From contig NZ_KV917378.1 of NCBI RefSeq assembly GCF_002019735.1, forward strand, positions 1,886,869 to 1,950,868: a stretch of DNA of 64,000 nt, in the 5' to 3' direction. Below the pieces are notes generated by a model. It worked only from the letters and a program-made list of their open reading frames with translations. It ran no database searches and was not told the DNA's origin. How positions within the stretch are numbered: the stretch's first letter is position 1; each line of letters begins with the position of its first letter. The translations under genes were made by a program, and so were the position numbers. Below, piece by piece: positions 17,737 through 28,149 of the stretch. This DNA is from Salipaludibacillus agaradhaerens (lineage in GTDB: Bacteria; Bacillota; Bacilli; Bacillales; Salisediminibacteriaceae).

Positions 17737-18687
17737 TTAATACTCAATTCTCGGGTCAAAAATGGCATAAGCAATGTCTGCCAACAGATTCCCAACCACC
17801 ACTAACACTGCGGAAATCATAGTGATCCCCATAATGACAGGATAGTCACGTTGAAAAACTGATCCGATAAGTAAGTCTCCTATCCCCGGCCAAGAAAAAA
17901 TTCTTTCCACTACAACAGACCCCGCAAAGAAGGACGGCAACATTAACCCGAAAATTGTAATAATCGGAATTAAACCGTTTCGCAGCCCATGTTTGTAAAT
18001 GACTGTGTTCTCTTTAAACCCTTTCGCTCTAGCGGTCCGCATGTAATCCTGTTGAATGACCTCAAGCATACTGGACCGACTGTAACGAGTGAGTCCGGCC
18101 ATATCAGCTGTAGCCAATACTAGGGCAGGCATCAATAAATGATGAAGCCTGTCTAAAATACTAAACGGCTCATTAAGCGTAGCTATTCCCCCGGATGGCA
18201 TCCAGCCTAAATTAACAGAGAAAAACATAATTAATAATAGCCCTATCCAAAAGTTAGGTGTCGCCACTCCTACAAATGCCGCAACAGTCACCGAGTAATC
18301 AGTTAATGAATACTGTCTACGAGCAGATACGATCCCTAATGGAATTGAAATAAGGATGGCTAGAATCGTAGAAGCTCCCATGAGAATCAGTGTGTTTGGC
18401 AATCGGTTCATAATCATTTCACTCACAGGCATCCCAACTCTAACGAGTGAATACCCCATATCACCTTGAAGCATCGCTCCCATCCACTTCACATATTGAA
18501 CTGGAATCGGATCATTTAACCCATACCTCTCTTCAAATGCTTCCCTCACTTCAGGGCTAATGTCAGGTGACATCATCATAGACGAGGGACTTCCTGGAGC
18601 CAAATGCATCACCGAAAACGTAAGAATTGAAATACCAATTAATATAGGGATAGCCATAATAACACGTCGTATAATATACGAAAGCAT
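17737..18687 (-). CDS. appB: Oligopeptide ABC transporter permease
   Basis: 316 residues starting '[24 protein letters not shown]', the standard first helix of OppB/DppB permeases. The EAA loop is '[27 protein letters not shown]'. AGGAGG precedes the start. It partners AppC in the cytoplasmic membrane. It is separated from the binding-protein gene appA by 322 bases that contain a hairpin, so permease expression is probably lower than that of the binding protein. Confidence 0.92.
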   Translation of the reverse strand: MLSYIIRRVIMAIPILIGISILTFSVMHLAPGSPSSMMMSPDISPEVREAFEERYGLNDPIPVQYVKWMGAMLQGDMGYSLVRVGMPVSEMIMNRLPNTLILMGASTILAILISIPLGIVSARRQYSLTDYSVTVAAFVGVATPNFWIGLLLIMFFSVNLGWMPSGGIATLNEPFSILDRLHHLLMPALVLATADMAGLTRYSRSSMLEVIQQDYMRTARAKGFKENTVIYKHGLRNGLIPIITIFGLMLPSFFAGSVVVERIFSWPGIGDLLIGSVFQRDYPVIMGITMISAVLVVVGNLLADIAYAIFDPRIEY

Positions 18688-19009
18688 GATCTGCCTCCTT
18701 TTCTTGTTTAAAATGAGTTTATGTAGCTACATGTCCCGTTCTAAAAGAAGGGCGTTGATGGCGTAACTTTACTTATACTATCACTTATTAAGACTTCTAT
18801 TTTTTTTGATAGGATAAAGAAAATCTGCCAACAACACATTTATCCCCTGCATGTTCACTTATCTTATAGACCCTATACACATTCTTAAATAAGAACAGGA
18901 AGGCTCTAAAGTAGTCAGCATTCCAAATACAATAGAAGCCCTTCCCGTCTTAAAATCATGTCACACAACTCACTTTTTCAAATGACTGGAACGTTATAAA
19001 TTGATTTAT
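18688..19009. other. Intra-operon spacer between appA and appB
   Basis: The minus-strand hairpin GGAAGGGCTTCTA / TAGAGCCTTCC (18898-18945, one bulge and one mismatch) lies about 65 bases after the appA stop, without a T-run. This fits a stabilising or partially terminating stem-loop that keeps binding-protein mRNA above permease mRNA. No other gene or repeat was seen. Confidence 0.5.
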
Positions 19010-20689
19010 TTACTCTGAATAATACCAATCTTGTGGTCGATAAAAATTCAGACGTGGGTGATGAACGAACCCTTCAAGGTTTGGCGGAATGGCTTTTAAA
19101 TCATTCGGATAGTAAAGGAACGTGTATGGTTGATCCTCTGCAATCGTTTCAAAGATCTCATGAAGCGCTTCCGCACGCTCATCCCGATCTACGATTGAGA
19201 CGTTTTGATCGATCAACTCATCCACATCATCACGAGCGTATGCAATGTTATTTAATCCCGCTTCAATTTCTTTTGAATGCCAGATCGCTCCTGGGTCAGG
19301 GTCAGTTCCTAAAGCCCAACCTAGGATAACTGCATCAAAGTCAAAGTTCGGTGGATTGATTTGGTCAAGGAATGCTCCCCACTCTACGTACTCCACTTCT
19401 ACTTCAACACCAACCTCATTTAACATCGACTGGATGACAACAGAGATGTCTTCCCGAATTTGGTTACCTGAATTAGTTTTTAGCGTGAAAGAGAAGCGTT
19501 CGCCGTCACGCTCAAGAATACCATCTGCGCCTTCTTCCCAACCGGCTTCTGCTAGTAACTCGCGCGCTTTTTCTGGATCATATTCAAATTCTGGCATCTC
19601 ATCTGGATAAGCCCAGCTAAGTGGACTCACAGGACCATGAGCCACCTCACCTTGCCCTTGTCCCACTTGTTCGATAATTGTTTGCCGATCAATCGCATGG
19701 GTTAACGCTTGACGTGTTTCTTTATCAGAGAACATATCTAAACGAAGGTTGTAACCCATGTAGTTATAGCTGTAACCTAACGTCGACTGTAAATTAATTA
19801 ATCCTTGCTCCTCCCAGCCTTCTGCCGTTGAATAATCAGTAGCTGGAATAATTCCTAAGTCCACATCGCCGCCTTCAATTTGGGCCATTAGGGCGTTTTG
19901 ATCACCGACGATACTTATCGTTATGCGATCTAAATTAGGAGCACCTTCCCAATAATCTTCATAGGCTGTCAGCTGAACGTATTGACCATCCTCCCAAGAA
20001 TCAAATTGGTAGGGACCAGAGCCGATTGGATTGCGCCCAAACTCGTGTTCTTCAAGGTCTGCCGCACTGACACCTTCTAGGATATGCTTAGGTAAAATAC
20101 CAAATCCAATATTGGAAATAAATCGAGCATCTGGTTCACTTAAACGGAACTCAACAGTTGTCTCGTCAAGTGCTTCGACCTCTTCAAGTGCACTGAAATA
20201 ACCGGCACGTGGACCAGTATAATCTTCATCAATGAAAATATTAAACGTAAATTCTACATCTTCAGCAGTTAACGGTTCCCCGTCATGGAACGTCACATCT
20301 TCATGAATATCAAAGGTATAGGTTAAACCATCATCTGATTCTTCCCAATCAATGGCTAATTCAGGCTGCATTTCAATATTTTCATCAACACGGACGAGTT
20401 GACTGTAAATCATATCTTCAATATCTCCACTAGACGTATCTTGCGAGTGGGTCGTCATGAACGATACCGGATCACTGATAACACCAATCGTAATATCACC
20501 GCCTTCTTGCGGTTCTCCTTCAGTGGCGTCATTATTAGCATTGTCTTCTGCATTGTTAGCCTCTTCATTGTTTCGCTCGTCTTGCATCGCATCTTCTAAA
20601 TTGTTGTCTCCACCACATGCAGCTAGAATAGCCGACATAGCAAGCGTGGTTGCCGCTAAACTCCAAATATGTTTCTTTCTTTTCAACAT
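19010..20689 (-). CDS. appA: Oligopeptide-binding lipoprotein
   Basis: 559 residues from the ATG with CAAGGAGGGG in front. A lipoprotein signal ends in 'SAILAAC' with lipidated Cys25. An acidic, Asn/Glu-rich linker to about residue 60 is followed by the SBP_bac_5 fold ('GDITIGVISDPVSFM', 'DVTFHDGEPLTAEDVEFTF', 'NPIGSGPYQFDSW'). The mature protein is strongly acidic, as in alkaliphiles and halophiles. It sits on the outer face of the membrane, captures peptides and delivers them to AppBC. In laboratory B. subtilis 168 appA is frameshifted; here it is intact. Confidence 0.92.
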   Translation of the reverse strand: MLKRKKHIWSLAATTLAMSAILAACGGDNNLEDAMQDERNNEEANNAEDNANNDATEGEPQEGGDITIGVISDPVSFMTTHSQDTSSGDIEDMIYSQLVRVDENIEMQPELAIDWEESDDGLTYTFDIHEDVTFHDGEPLTAEDVEFTFNIFIDEDYTGPRAGYFSALEEVEALDETTVEFRLSEPDARFISNIGFGILPKHILEGVSAADLEEHEFGRNPIGSGPYQFDSWEDGQYVQLTAYEDYWEGAPNLDRITISIVGDQNALMAQIEGGDVDLGIIPATDYSTAEGWEEQGLINLQSTLGYSYNYMGYNLRLDMFSDKETRQALTHAIDRQTIIEQVGQGQGEVAHGPVSPLSWAYPDEMPEFEYDPEKARELLAEAGWEEGADGILERDGERFSFTLKTNSGNQIREDISVVIQSMLNEVGVEVEVEYVEWGAFLDQINPPNFDFDAVILGWALGTDPDPGAIWHSKEIEAGLNNIAYARDDVDELIDQNVSIVDRDERAEALHEIFETIAEDQPYTFLYYPNDLKAIPPNLEGFVHHPRLNFYRPQDWYYSE

Positions 20690-20774
20690 AACCCCTCCTT
20701 GTTTTTTAAAAAATAAGTAAGAATTCGCAAAATATTGGACCATTCAAAGGTGCTGGGACACCTCCTTTCAATAG

Positions 20775-21818
20775 TTAAGCTTTCTTATATAAATGGCACG
20801 CAACAAAATGGTCTTGTCGCTTTTCTTCAAAAGCTGGTACTACTTTTTTACACTCTTCCATCGCCTCTGGACATCTCGTATGAAACACACATCCTGTTGG
20901 TGGGTTTGAAGGGCTTGGCAAATCACCTTGTAACACAATCTTTTCTCGCTTCTCTGCCCCTTTTCTTTTCGGTACTGGCACAGCTGATAATAAAGCTCTC
21001 GTATAAGGGTGAAGAGGCTCAGCATAAAGGTCTTCCTTTGAAGCAAGTTCCATCATATTCCCTAAATACATTACGCCAACTCTGTCTGCAATATGACGAA
21101 CTACACTTAAATCGTGCGAAATAAAAACATACGTCAGTCCTAAATCATCTTGTAAATCTTCAAGTAAATTAATGATTTGCGCCTGAATTGACACATCAAG
21201 AGCAGAAACTGGCTCATCGGCAATAATTAAATCCGGCTGAGTAGTTAAAGCTCTTGCAATCCCGATTCTTTGCCGCTGTCCTCCTGAAAATTCATGAGGA
21301 TATCTACTTTTAAAGGAAGCATCTAAGCCCACCGTTTCAAGAAGATCCCCTATTCGTTCTTCTCGTTCTTTGTGGCTATACATCTTATGTACTTTAAATG
21401 GCTCATATAAAATACTTCCTAGTGTTTTCCGAGGATTTAAAGAAGCAAACGGATCTTGAAAAATCATTTGGATATCTCGCCGTATCGTGCTTCGCATTTC
21501 TTTTTCTTTTAGATGAGCAATATCTTGTCCTTTGTATATGATCTGGCCTTCCGTAGGCTCGTACAGTCTGATAATCGTTCGACCTGTTGTGGACTTGCCA
21601 CAACCTGATTCGCCAACAATCCCGATTGTTTCACCTTTTTTAACTGAAAAATGGGCACCATCAACAGCTTTCACAACTCCTGTTTCACGTTGAAGGACCC
21701 CTGTTTTAATTGGGAAGTGCTTTTTTAAGTCGTTTACTTCTAAAATGGTCTCTGAATGAGTCACGTTGCGGTTCTCTTGTGGGTGAGTGTCTATGATGTG
21801 ATTATGATTTTGAGTCAT
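20775..21818 (-). CDS. appF: Oligopeptide ABC transporter ATPase
   Basis: 347 residues from the ATG at 21818 (AAAGGAGAGG in front), overlapping the appD stop by 4 bases. Walker A 'GESGCGKSTTGRTI', signature 'FSGGQRQRIGIARAL', Walker B 'LIIADEPVSALD', and the C-terminal oligopeptide-transporter extension with the cysteine motif 'PTGCVFHTRCPEAMEEC', which in this family can bind an iron-sulfur cluster. It forms the nucleotide-binding heterodimer with AppD. Confidence 0.93.
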   Translation of the reverse strand: MTQNHNHIIDTHPQENRNVTHSETILEVNDLKKHFPIKTGVLQRETGVVKAVDGAHFSVKKGETIGIVGESGCGKSTTGRTIIRLYEPTEGQIIYKGQDIAHLKEKEMRSTIRRDIQMIFQDPFASLNPRKTLGSILYEPFKVHKMYSHKEREERIGDLLETVGLDASFKSRYPHEFSGGQRQRIGIARALTTQPDLIIADEPVSALDVSIQAQIINLLEDLQDDLGLTYVFISHDLSVVRHIADRVGVMYLGNMMELASKEDLYAEPLHPYTRALLSAVPVPKRKGAEKREKIVLQGDLPSPSNPPTGCVFHTRCPEAMEECKKVVPAFEEKRQDHFVACHLYKKA

Positions 21819-22801
21819 GTGGATTCCTCTCCTTTTTGATCGTACAAAAAGCATCGTACCTTTTGTCCAGGCGCCGCTTTTAGCAGCTCAGGATTGGCCG
21901 TCAAGCATTTGTCAAATACCTTAGGACATCTCGGGGCAAAACGGCATCCCTTAGGCATCTCATCTGGAAGAGGAACATTTCCTTTTATTGATTTAAGTCG
22001 TTCAATCTTGCCTTCTATAGCTGGTATGGAATCTAGTAATCCTTGCGTATAGGGATGTAGTGGTTCATCAAACAATTTGTCTACAGGCGCATTCTCAACA
22101 ACTTGACCTGCGTACATCACGACGACATGGTCTGCGATTTCTGACACTACGCCTAAATCATGAGTAATCAGTAAAATAGACGTATCAAATTGCTTTGTTA
22201 AATCTTTCATTAATTCAAGGATTTGAGCCTGGATAGTCACATCGAGGGCTGTAGTCGGCTCGTCAGCGATCAGAAGCTTCGGATCACAACTCATGGCCAT
22301 GGCAATCATGACACGCTGTCTCATACCACCTGAAAGTCGATGAGGATAATCTTTTATTATGTCTTCGGCACGGGAAAACCCAACGATCTTTAACAATTCT
22401 ACTGCTTTTTTTCTCGCTTGCCCTTTAGTCATCTTTTTATGGTAGAGAAGCACTTCCATCACTTGCTCACCAATCGTTAAAACAGGGTTAAGGGAAGTCA
22501 TCGGTTCCTGAAAGATCATGGATATATCATTTCCGCGAACCTTTCTCATCTCTTTTTCTTTTAAAGCGAGTAAATTTTTACCATTGAAATTCACCTCACC
22601 GCCAACTATCTTTCCACCCGGAGAGGGCACAAGTTGCATAAGCGAAAGAGAGGTCATACTTTTACCGGAACCAGATTCACCTACCAAGGCTACTGTTTCG
22701 CCGCGATTTATTGTAATATCAATGCCATCCACTGCTTTAACGACTTGCTTTTTACTAATAAAGTGAGTTTGTAAGTCTTTCACCTCTAATAATACGGACA
22801 T
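21815..22801 (-). CDS. appD: Oligopeptide ABC transporter ATPase
   Basis: 328 residues, first gene of the app operon. Walker A '[14 protein letters not shown]', signature '[15 protein letters not shown]', Walker B '[12 protein letters not shown]', and the C-terminal cysteine motif '[18 protein letters not shown]'. Start ATG at 22801 preceded by AAAGGTGG. The 580-base upstream region is AT-rich and carries a CodY-like box, consistent with peptide uptake being repressed in rich medium. Confidence 0.93.
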   Translation of the reverse strand: MSVLLEVKDLQTHFISKKQVVKAVDGIDITINRGETVALVGESGSGKSMTSLSLMQLVPSPGGKIVGGEVNFNGKNLLALKEKEMRKVRGNDISMIFQEPMTSLNPVLTIGEQVMEVLLYHKKMTKGQARKKAVELLKIVGFSRAEDIIKDYPHRLSGGMRQRVMIAMAMSCDPKLLIADEPTTALDVTIQAQILELMKDLTKQFDTSILLITHDLGVVSEIADHVVVMYAGQVVENAPVDKLFDEPLHPYTQGLLDSIPAIEGKIERLKSIKGNVPLPDEMPKGCRFAPRCPKVFDKCLTANPELLKAAPGQKVRCFLYDQKGEEST

Positions 22802-23384
22802 GATATCACCACCTTTTATGTTAAATTACACCAGGGAGTGTTTTCGCTTACATATCAATATTATCCATGTATATGTATAGAAGCTCGCCAATCCCAAAAC
22901 TTTTTGAGTTTTTGTAAAATATTATGTGTAATTGTTGCTAATCTTTAGATAATTTATCATATAAATTACGAGAAGTAAATATTTTTTCTGAATATTTCAG
23001 ATTTTAGAATACTACGTAAAACTAATAAAAAAACTTCTTGTCACGATAATTTTATTATGTCAATATATTGATACTTTTTCAGATTAACGTGTTAATTTGG
23101 TTAAATCACTATATTGAAGGTCTTATGTATAATTAATAAATTATACTAGTAGTTTAAAATTTTTTAATTAAATTTGTATTTTTCTTACATACCCTCATTA
23201 CCTTTACTATTCTATAAAACTATCAATCTCGTTTACACCTGTTTTATGCTTAGAAATAAAGTATGTTAAATTTTCTACCCACAAATGATTATTTTGTTTA
23301 TTATGGAATAATTAAGGAAAAATAACATTGTGACGGAATAAGTTAGTCGGCTTCATCAAATTTAGCAAGAAATGAGGAATGACA
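22802..23384. other. Divergent AT-rich promoter region between appD and the SDR gene
   Basis: 583 bases, very AT-rich, with no credible reading frame. It must hold the promoters of appDFABC (leftward) and the SDR gene (rightward). A CodY-like box lies at 22982-22996; no repeat copy or RNA gene was seen. Confidence 0.5.
22982..22996. promoter_or_regulatory. Candidate CodY box upstream of app operon
   Basis: TTTTTTCTGAATATT matches the CodY consensus AATTTTCWGAAAATT at 12 of 15 positions. It lies 180 bases before appD. CodY represses peptide and amino-acid uptake genes in Bacillus; the AT-rich surroundings make chance matches likely. Confidence 0.35.
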
Positions 23385-24176
23385 ATGGGTACCTATTCAT
23401 CTTTAGAAAAGAAAGTGGCTGTTATTACAGGGGGCGGTTCAGGTATTGGGAAAGCATCTGCCTTAGGATTGGCAAAACAGGGGGCAGCGGTCTGTCTCAT
23501 TGACTTAAATAAAACGGATGCTCAAGAGACACAAAAAGAAATTGAAATGTTAGGTGGTAAAGCACTATTATGTGAAGCAGATGTTTCCCAGCCTGAGGAA
23601 GTGAAACAATCTCTCGATAACGCGGTTAACACCTTTGGAAAAATAGATATTGTCTTAGCTAATGCAGGCGTTAACGGTGTCATAACACCTATTGAAGATA
23701 TGCCTCATGAAGAATGGGATCATACCTTATCAACTAATTTAAAAAGTACGTTCCTGACTGTTAAATATGCTGTCCCATTTTTGAAGGAGAGAGGTGGCAG
23801 TATCATTATTACAAGTTCGATAAATGGAAATAGGGTATTTTCTGGATTCGGTATGTCGGCTTACAGTAGTTCAAAGGCTGGCCAAGTTGCTTTTGCAAAA
23901 ATGGCTGCCCTTGAACTAGCTGGTTATCACATTAGAGTGAATGTGATCTGCCCCGGAGCTACCAAAACCAATATTGGTGAAAATACCCACCATGAACGTC
24001 AAAAATTATCTAAAGTAAAAATACCTGTGGAATATCCTGAAGGTAATTTGCCCCTTGAGCATAAACCAGGCTCCTCCCAGCAAATTGCTGATCTCGTCAC
24101 TTTTCTTGCTTCCGACGCATCCAGCCATATTACCGGAACGGAAGTGTATATTGATGGGGCTCAATCTCTTTTATAA
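23385..24176 (+). CDS. Short-chain dehydrogenase/reductase
   Basis: 263 residues if started at the second ATG, which has GAGG seven bases ahead; the first ATG is too close to it. Classical SDR: cofactor motif 'ITGGGSGIGKA', 'LANAG', and catalytic Ser, Tyr and Lys in 'SSINGN...YSSSKAG'. 'CPGATKTNI' follows and the C-terminus is 'ITGTEVYIDGAQSLL'. Asp after the second strand ('LIDLNK') favours NAD(H). The substrate is unknown. It is convergent with a BASS transporter, with only 11 bases between the two stops. Confidence 0.9.
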   Translation: MGTYSSLEKKVAVITGGGSGIGKASALGLAKQGAAVCLIDLNKTDAQETQKEIEMLGGKALLCEADVSQPEEVKQSLDNAVNTFGKIDIVLANAGVNGVITPIEDMPHEEWDHTLSTNLKSTFLTVKYAVPFLKERGGSIIITSSINGNRVFSGFGMSAYSSSKAGQVAFAKMAALELAGYHIRVNVICPGATKTNIGENTHHERQKLSKVKIPVEYPEGNLPLEHKPGSSQQIADLVTFLASDASSHITGTEVYIDGAQSLL

Positions 24177-24187
24177 CGACCGTACTG

Positions 24188-25120
24188 CTATTGGTTCCGG
24201 TCCTTACGCCAAAATGACACGAGTAAAGGACCGGATATATTATGCCAAACGGAAAATAAGGCACTTGGTAGCGCTGCTAATGGGCTAAAGTGGGCTGTAG
24301 CTAGAGCTGCCCCTAAGCCGGAGTTTTGCATACCTACTTCTATGGAAATAGCCCGTCGCTTCGTTTCATCCAACTTCGCCCACTTGGCTATCACATAGCC
24401 AAAGATTAAACCGAAACCATTATGTAATATGACAGCCGTTAAAACCATAAAACCTGAGGTTAAAATATTATGTGCATTAGCTGCTACAACAGCCGTCACA
24501 ATAAGCATAATCGCTATAACAGAAACAAGTGGCAAAACCTTTTGCCCATTTTCAACTGCTCTAGGCACTAACTTTCGCACGATAATCCCCAAACTGATAG
24601 GAATCATAATGACTTGTACAATCGACATCAACATATCTCCAAAACCGACTGGGAGCCATTGACCTGCTAACACAAGGACGATAAGAGGTGTCAATAATGG
24701 CGATAACATCGTTGAGACAGAAGTCATTGCTACTGATGTTGGTACATCTCCCCTTGATAAATATACCATAACATTAGACGCGGTCCCTCCAGGACAAGCT
24801 CCTACTAGGACGAGGCCCGCTGCCAGCTCAGGTGGCAAATTCAACACATATGCAAGGGTAAAGGCCGTTAGCGGCATCACGAGAAACTGAGCTAATAACC
24901 CAATGATGACGGGCGCAGGCTTTTGCGCGATCACTTTAAAATCAGCTAATGTCATCGTCGTTCCCATGCCGAACATAATGACACCTAACAAAATTGGAAT
25001 ATACCTTCCGATCCATACGAATGTATCAGGGGTGAAAAAGGCGATAATAGCCACTAGTATAACGATAAAAGCAAAGTACTTACTCACGGTGAGACTTATT
25101 TGTTCTAATAACTTCAACAT
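24188..25120 (-). CDS. BASS-family (bile acid:Na+ symporter-like) transporter
   Basis: 310 residues from the ATG at 25120 with AAGGAG nine bases ahead; the upstream in-frame extension lacks such a site. Nine or ten hydrophobic helices, with 'FGMGTTMTLADFKVIAQKP', 'VGACPGGTASNVMVYLSRGD' and 'GMQNSGLGAALA', the crossover motifs of SBF/BASS carriers. Such proteins import organic acids (pyruvate, pantoate, ketopantoate and others) with sodium. It follows pucG on the same strand after 172 bases without a clear terminator, so it might belong to the ureide operon and move an organic acid such as glyoxylate or oxalurate; that is a guess from position. Confidence 0.85.
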   Translation of the reverse strand: MLKLLEQISLTVSKYFAFIVILVAIIAFFTPDTFVWIGRYIPILLGVIMFGMGTTMTLADFKVIAQKPAPVIIGLLAQFLVMPLTAFTLAYVLNLPPELAAGLVLVGACPGGTASNVMVYLSRGDVPTSVAMTSVSTMLSPLLTPLIVLVLAGQWLPVGFGDMLMSIVQVIMIPISLGIIVRKLVPRAVENGQKVLPLVSVIAIMLIVTAVVAANAHNILTSGFMVLTAVILHNGFGLIFGYVIAKWAKLDETKRRAISIEVGMQNSGLGAALATAHFSPLAALPSALFSVWHNISGPLLVSFWRKDRNQ

Positions 25121-25292
25121 AGATGCAAGCTCCTTCGTTAAATTATCTGACATTTTTATGTATTTAGTCATTTTATCGTTAACGTTGGTGCTTTGCAATA
25201 GTAACGTAGAATACCACCGCACATACGAAAAATAATCGTTTAATGGTCACGAAAGAGGAGGGTTGATCCGTCACTTTTCTAGTCAGTACATG

Positions 25293-26543
25293 TCACGTTC
25301 GACCGACAGGCTTTGTCATCTCCATTTCTTTGTAGACATCCATCGCAGCTTGAACAGCTTCACCTTTTGAAATATGAGCCTCTTGCCGGATTAATACCGC
25401 TTCTAACGCCGCTAATGTCATTAATACATTTCTTTTTTGACAACTGTAGCCCATTGTGCCAATACGCCAAATTTTACCGTGCAATACGCCAAAGGAACTG
25501 GCAATTTCGATACCAAACTCTTCTAATAACATGGCGCGGACATGCTCACCATTTACATTCGACGGTATGACGACACAGGTCACCATCGGTAGTTTACAAG
25601 ACATATCACCAAACAATTCAAGTTTCATCGCTTGTAAACCTGCTACTAAAGCCATCTCGTTAAGTTTATGCCGCTTAAAACGTGCATTAAGTCCTTCAGT
25701 TAAAATCATCCGCAATCCTTCATATAAACCATATAACATAGATGTCGCTTCAGTATGGTGGTTTAACCTCGCTGGGCTCCAGTAATCTTGTAACTGGCTT
25801 AAGTCTAAATAATTACTTCTGATTCGACGATTGGAAACCACAGCATTGGCTGTTGAGAGGCCTTTTTCAATCGATTTTCGTTGGCGTAAGACAGCTTCAA
25901 TGCGATCGTTATAGGTTAAGGGAGCCATACCAGGTGGAACAGACAGACACTTTTGTGTCCCAGTAATTAAGCCATCAATCATCCATTCATCTGTTTTCAC
26001 CTCTGTACCAGCCACTGTAGCAACAGCATCAACGATAAGCAAAACACCTCGTTCACGACATGCTTCACCAATTTTTTTTAATGGTTGCATGCGTCCGGTT
26101 GACGTATCCCCATGCACGATGGCAATCACTTTCGGTTCCAACTCATCAATTTTAGCAACGATATGGTCTGGATCAAATACTGTGCCCCATTCACATTCCA
26201 TAATATGGACGTCACCCCCGCACCGTTCAGCAATTTCAGTGAGTAAATATCCAAATCTACCGAAACAAGGTACTAATACAGTATCCCCTTCTTCAATCAC
26301 ACTACAAAGCATGGCCTCAATTCCCGCTCTTGAAGTGGCATCAACGGGAAAGGCCCAATGGTTATCTGTTTGCAACACGTGTCTAAGCAAGGCCATCGTC
26401 TCATTCATAATGGAAGTGAAATTAGGGTCAAATTGCCCTAATATTGTAGATGACATGGCACGCAATACACTTGGCTCTGCTTCCACTGGCCCTGGTGTCA
26501 TGATCGTCCGTGGTGGAACCATTAATTCATGCGTCTGTTTCAT
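25293..26543 (-). CDS. pucG: (S)-ureidoglycine-glyoxylate aminotransferase
   Basis: 416 residues, fold-type I PLP enzyme. 'MTPGPVEAEPSVLRAM' at the N-terminus, 'DATSRAGIEAML', 'VDAVATVAGTE' with the PLP aspartate, and Lys198 in 'GTQKCLSVPPG' as Schiff-base lysine. Gln37, which in the B. subtilis enzyme helps recognise ureidoglycine, is present. The reaction transfers the amino group of ureidoglycine to glyoxylate, giving oxalurate and glycine. It is 13 bases downstream of the pucF-like gene, which supplies ureidoglycine, so the two form one unit. Confidence 0.9.
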   Translation of the reverse strand: MKQTHELMVPPRTIMTPGPVEAEPSVLRAMSSTILGQFDPNFTSIMNETMALLRHVLQTDNHWAFPVDATSRAGIEAMLCSVIEEGDTVLVPCFGRFGYLLTEIAERCGGDVHIMECEWGTVFDPDHIVAKIDELEPKVIAIVHGDTSTGRMQPLKKIGEACRERGVLLIVDAVATVAGTEVKTDEWMIDGLITGTQKCLSVPPGMAPLTYNDRIEAVLRQRKSIEKGLSTANAVVSNRRIRSNYLDLSQLQDYWSPARLNHHTEATSMLYGLYEGLRMILTEGLNARFKRHKLNEMALVAGLQAMKLELFGDMSCKLPMVTCVVIPSNVNGEHVRAMLLEEFGIEIASSFGVLHGKIWRIGTMGYSCQKRNVLMTLAALEAVLIRQEAHISKGEAVQAAMDVYKEMEMTKPVGRT

Positions 26544-26556
26544 CTTCTTTCCCTCC

Positions 26557-27798
26557 TTATTGTGCTAGCTTAACTAATGTATGAAATAAGAGTTCTGTCC
26601 CAATAGCACAATCTGATTGACTGCTCCATTCCTTGGGATTGTGACTAATGCCGCCCTTTGAACGCACAAAAATCATCCCTATGTCTGTCACTTTAGACAT
26701 AATTAACGAATCATGTCCTGCACCACACGGAAGCTTTTTAACAGGATAACGTAATGCGTGACACGTTTCCTCTAAAAGAGTAACGATCTTTGGGGAACAG
26801 ACAGCAGGATCAACCTTTTTTTTCACATCTATTCGTGACGTTAAACGGCGTTTTTTGCAAACAACTTCTATTTTTTTATAAATGTCATTAACCATCTGTT
26901 GACGAATCCCTTTATCGCTATGGCGTACATCAATAGAGAAGAGCGTTCTCCCAGGAATAACATTCACGGCCCCTGGTTCAAGCTTGATAATACCTACGGT
27001 CCCTACACCATGATAGGTCAATGCAATATTCTCAATAGCAAGGACGATTTCTGCTACTCCTACAGCCACATCCTTTCTCATCATCATGGGTGTGGCACCA
27101 GCATGATCTGTTGCCCCTTCTAACGTTACATCTAGCCATACTGGCCCTTGAATCTCGGTTACAATCCCTATTGGCAAATCTAATTCTTCTAGTACTTTCC
27201 CTTGCTCAATATGCATTTCAATATAAGCTTTAATATCCCCAGGCTGACGGATCACGTCTTTATAATTTTCTGGATTAAACTCCGCATCAATAAAGGCTTG
27301 ACGATAACTCAGACCATCTTTATCTTTTAAGTCAAAGATCGTTTCTTTTAACATTCCTGCCATAGCCTTACTCCCTATATAACCAGTTCCAAATCGACAC
27401 CCTTCTTCATCTGTAAAGGAGACAATTTCAATGGCATGAGTAAGAGGGATATTGGCTTCTTTTATTGTCCTAACGGCTTCAATTGCCCCTAATACACCTA
27501 ATGCGCCATCAAATCGTCCACCATGGAAGACTGTATCCGTGTGGGATCCTACCATCACAACAGGAGCTTGAGGTTCAGACCCTTGTAATGTGCCTATGAC
27601 ATTTCCTACTGCGTCCATGTGAGCATCCAATCCAATCTCTTTCATGAGCTGATAAATGTAGTGCTTAGCCTCTAGCTCTTCCCGACTTAATGAGAGACGA
27701 GTTACCCCTTCTCCTTCATCACAACTTGCCCCGATTTTCCCTAATTCCATTAAAGTCCGCCATAATCGATCGCTATTTATATTAGAAGTGATCACCAT
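26557..27798 (-). CDS. pucF: Allantoate amidohydrolase
   Basis: 413 residues from the ATG with GAAGGAGGTAAGG in front. M20-family dinuclear metal hydrolase: 'VGSHTDTVFHGGRFDGALG' (His and bridging Asp), 'SFTDEEGCRFG' (Glu pair), 'EMHIEQGKVLE', and 'PCGAGHDSLIMS' near the C-terminus, with the dimerisation domain at about 215-330. It hydrolyses allantoate to ureidoglycine, carbon dioxide and ammonia. Alternative members act on N-carbamoyl-amino acids, but the pucG neighbour decides for allantoate. TTGGTTA at 27905-27911 upstream resembles the core of the PucR box. Confidence 0.88.
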   Translation of the reverse strand: MVITSNINSDRLWRTLMELGKIGASCDEGEGVTRLSLSREELEAKHYIYQLMKEIGLDAHMDAVGNVIGTLQGSEPQAPVVMVGSHTDTVFHGGRFDGALGVLGAIEAVRTIKEANIPLTHAIEIVSFTDEEGCRFGTGYIGSKAMAGMLKETIFDLKDKDGLSYRQAFIDAEFNPENYKDVIRQPGDIKAYIEMHIEQGKVLEELDLPIGIVTEIQGPVWLDVTLEGATDHAGATPMMMRKDVAVGVAEIVLAIENIALTYHGVGTVGIIKLEPGAVNVIPGRTLFSIDVRHSDKGIRQQMVNDIYKKIEVVCKKRRLTSRIDVKKKVDPAVCSPKIVTLLEETCHALRYPVKKLPCGAGHDSLIMSKVTDIGMIFVRSKGGISHNPKEWSSQSDCAIGTELLFHTLVKLAQ

Positions 27799-28029
27799 CC
27801 ACCTTACCTCCTTCATATATCACTACTCTGTTGTTATATAAAAAAATTGTATGTAAAAAGCGGCATAATAGCATTAGACATGTCAACTGAAAAATGGATG
27901 CCTATTGGTTATAGTCACTAAATTCAGAAAGAACTGTGTCAGTAAGACATGTGAACGGTTGTTGTTTAAGAGGCAACTATTTTAATGAAAGAAGTGAGAT
28001 TATAAGACATGACCTATGAGGGATGACAC

Positions 28030-28104
28030 TTAACTTTCAATCAGTGGGTGTTTTCGTTCTTCTCTCACTGATTAGTAGTTGCGTTAATCAAGACTTTAGC
28101 TGTA
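28030..28104 (+). repeat. Dispersed structured intergenic repeat, copy D (5' half only)
   Basis: TTTCAATCAGTGGGTGTTTT and CTCACTGATTAGTAGTTGCG form hairpin 1, followed by TTAATCAAGACTTTAGC. The copy stops there, directly before the terminator of the uricase operon. The region 27799-28029 to its left holds the pucF promoter and nothing else I recognise. Confidence 0.7.
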
Positions 28105-28106
28105 AT

Positions 28107-28147
28107 AAAAAGCATCAGTGGCTGTATGAAGCGAGCCACTGATGCTT
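28107..28147 (-). terminator. Terminator of the deaminase-uricase operon
   Basis: Minus strand: AAGCATCAGTGGCT pairs with AGCCACTGATGCTT, followed by TTTATTAC, 3 bases after the hydroxyisourate hydrolase stop. Confidence 0.9.
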
Positions 28148-28149
28148 TC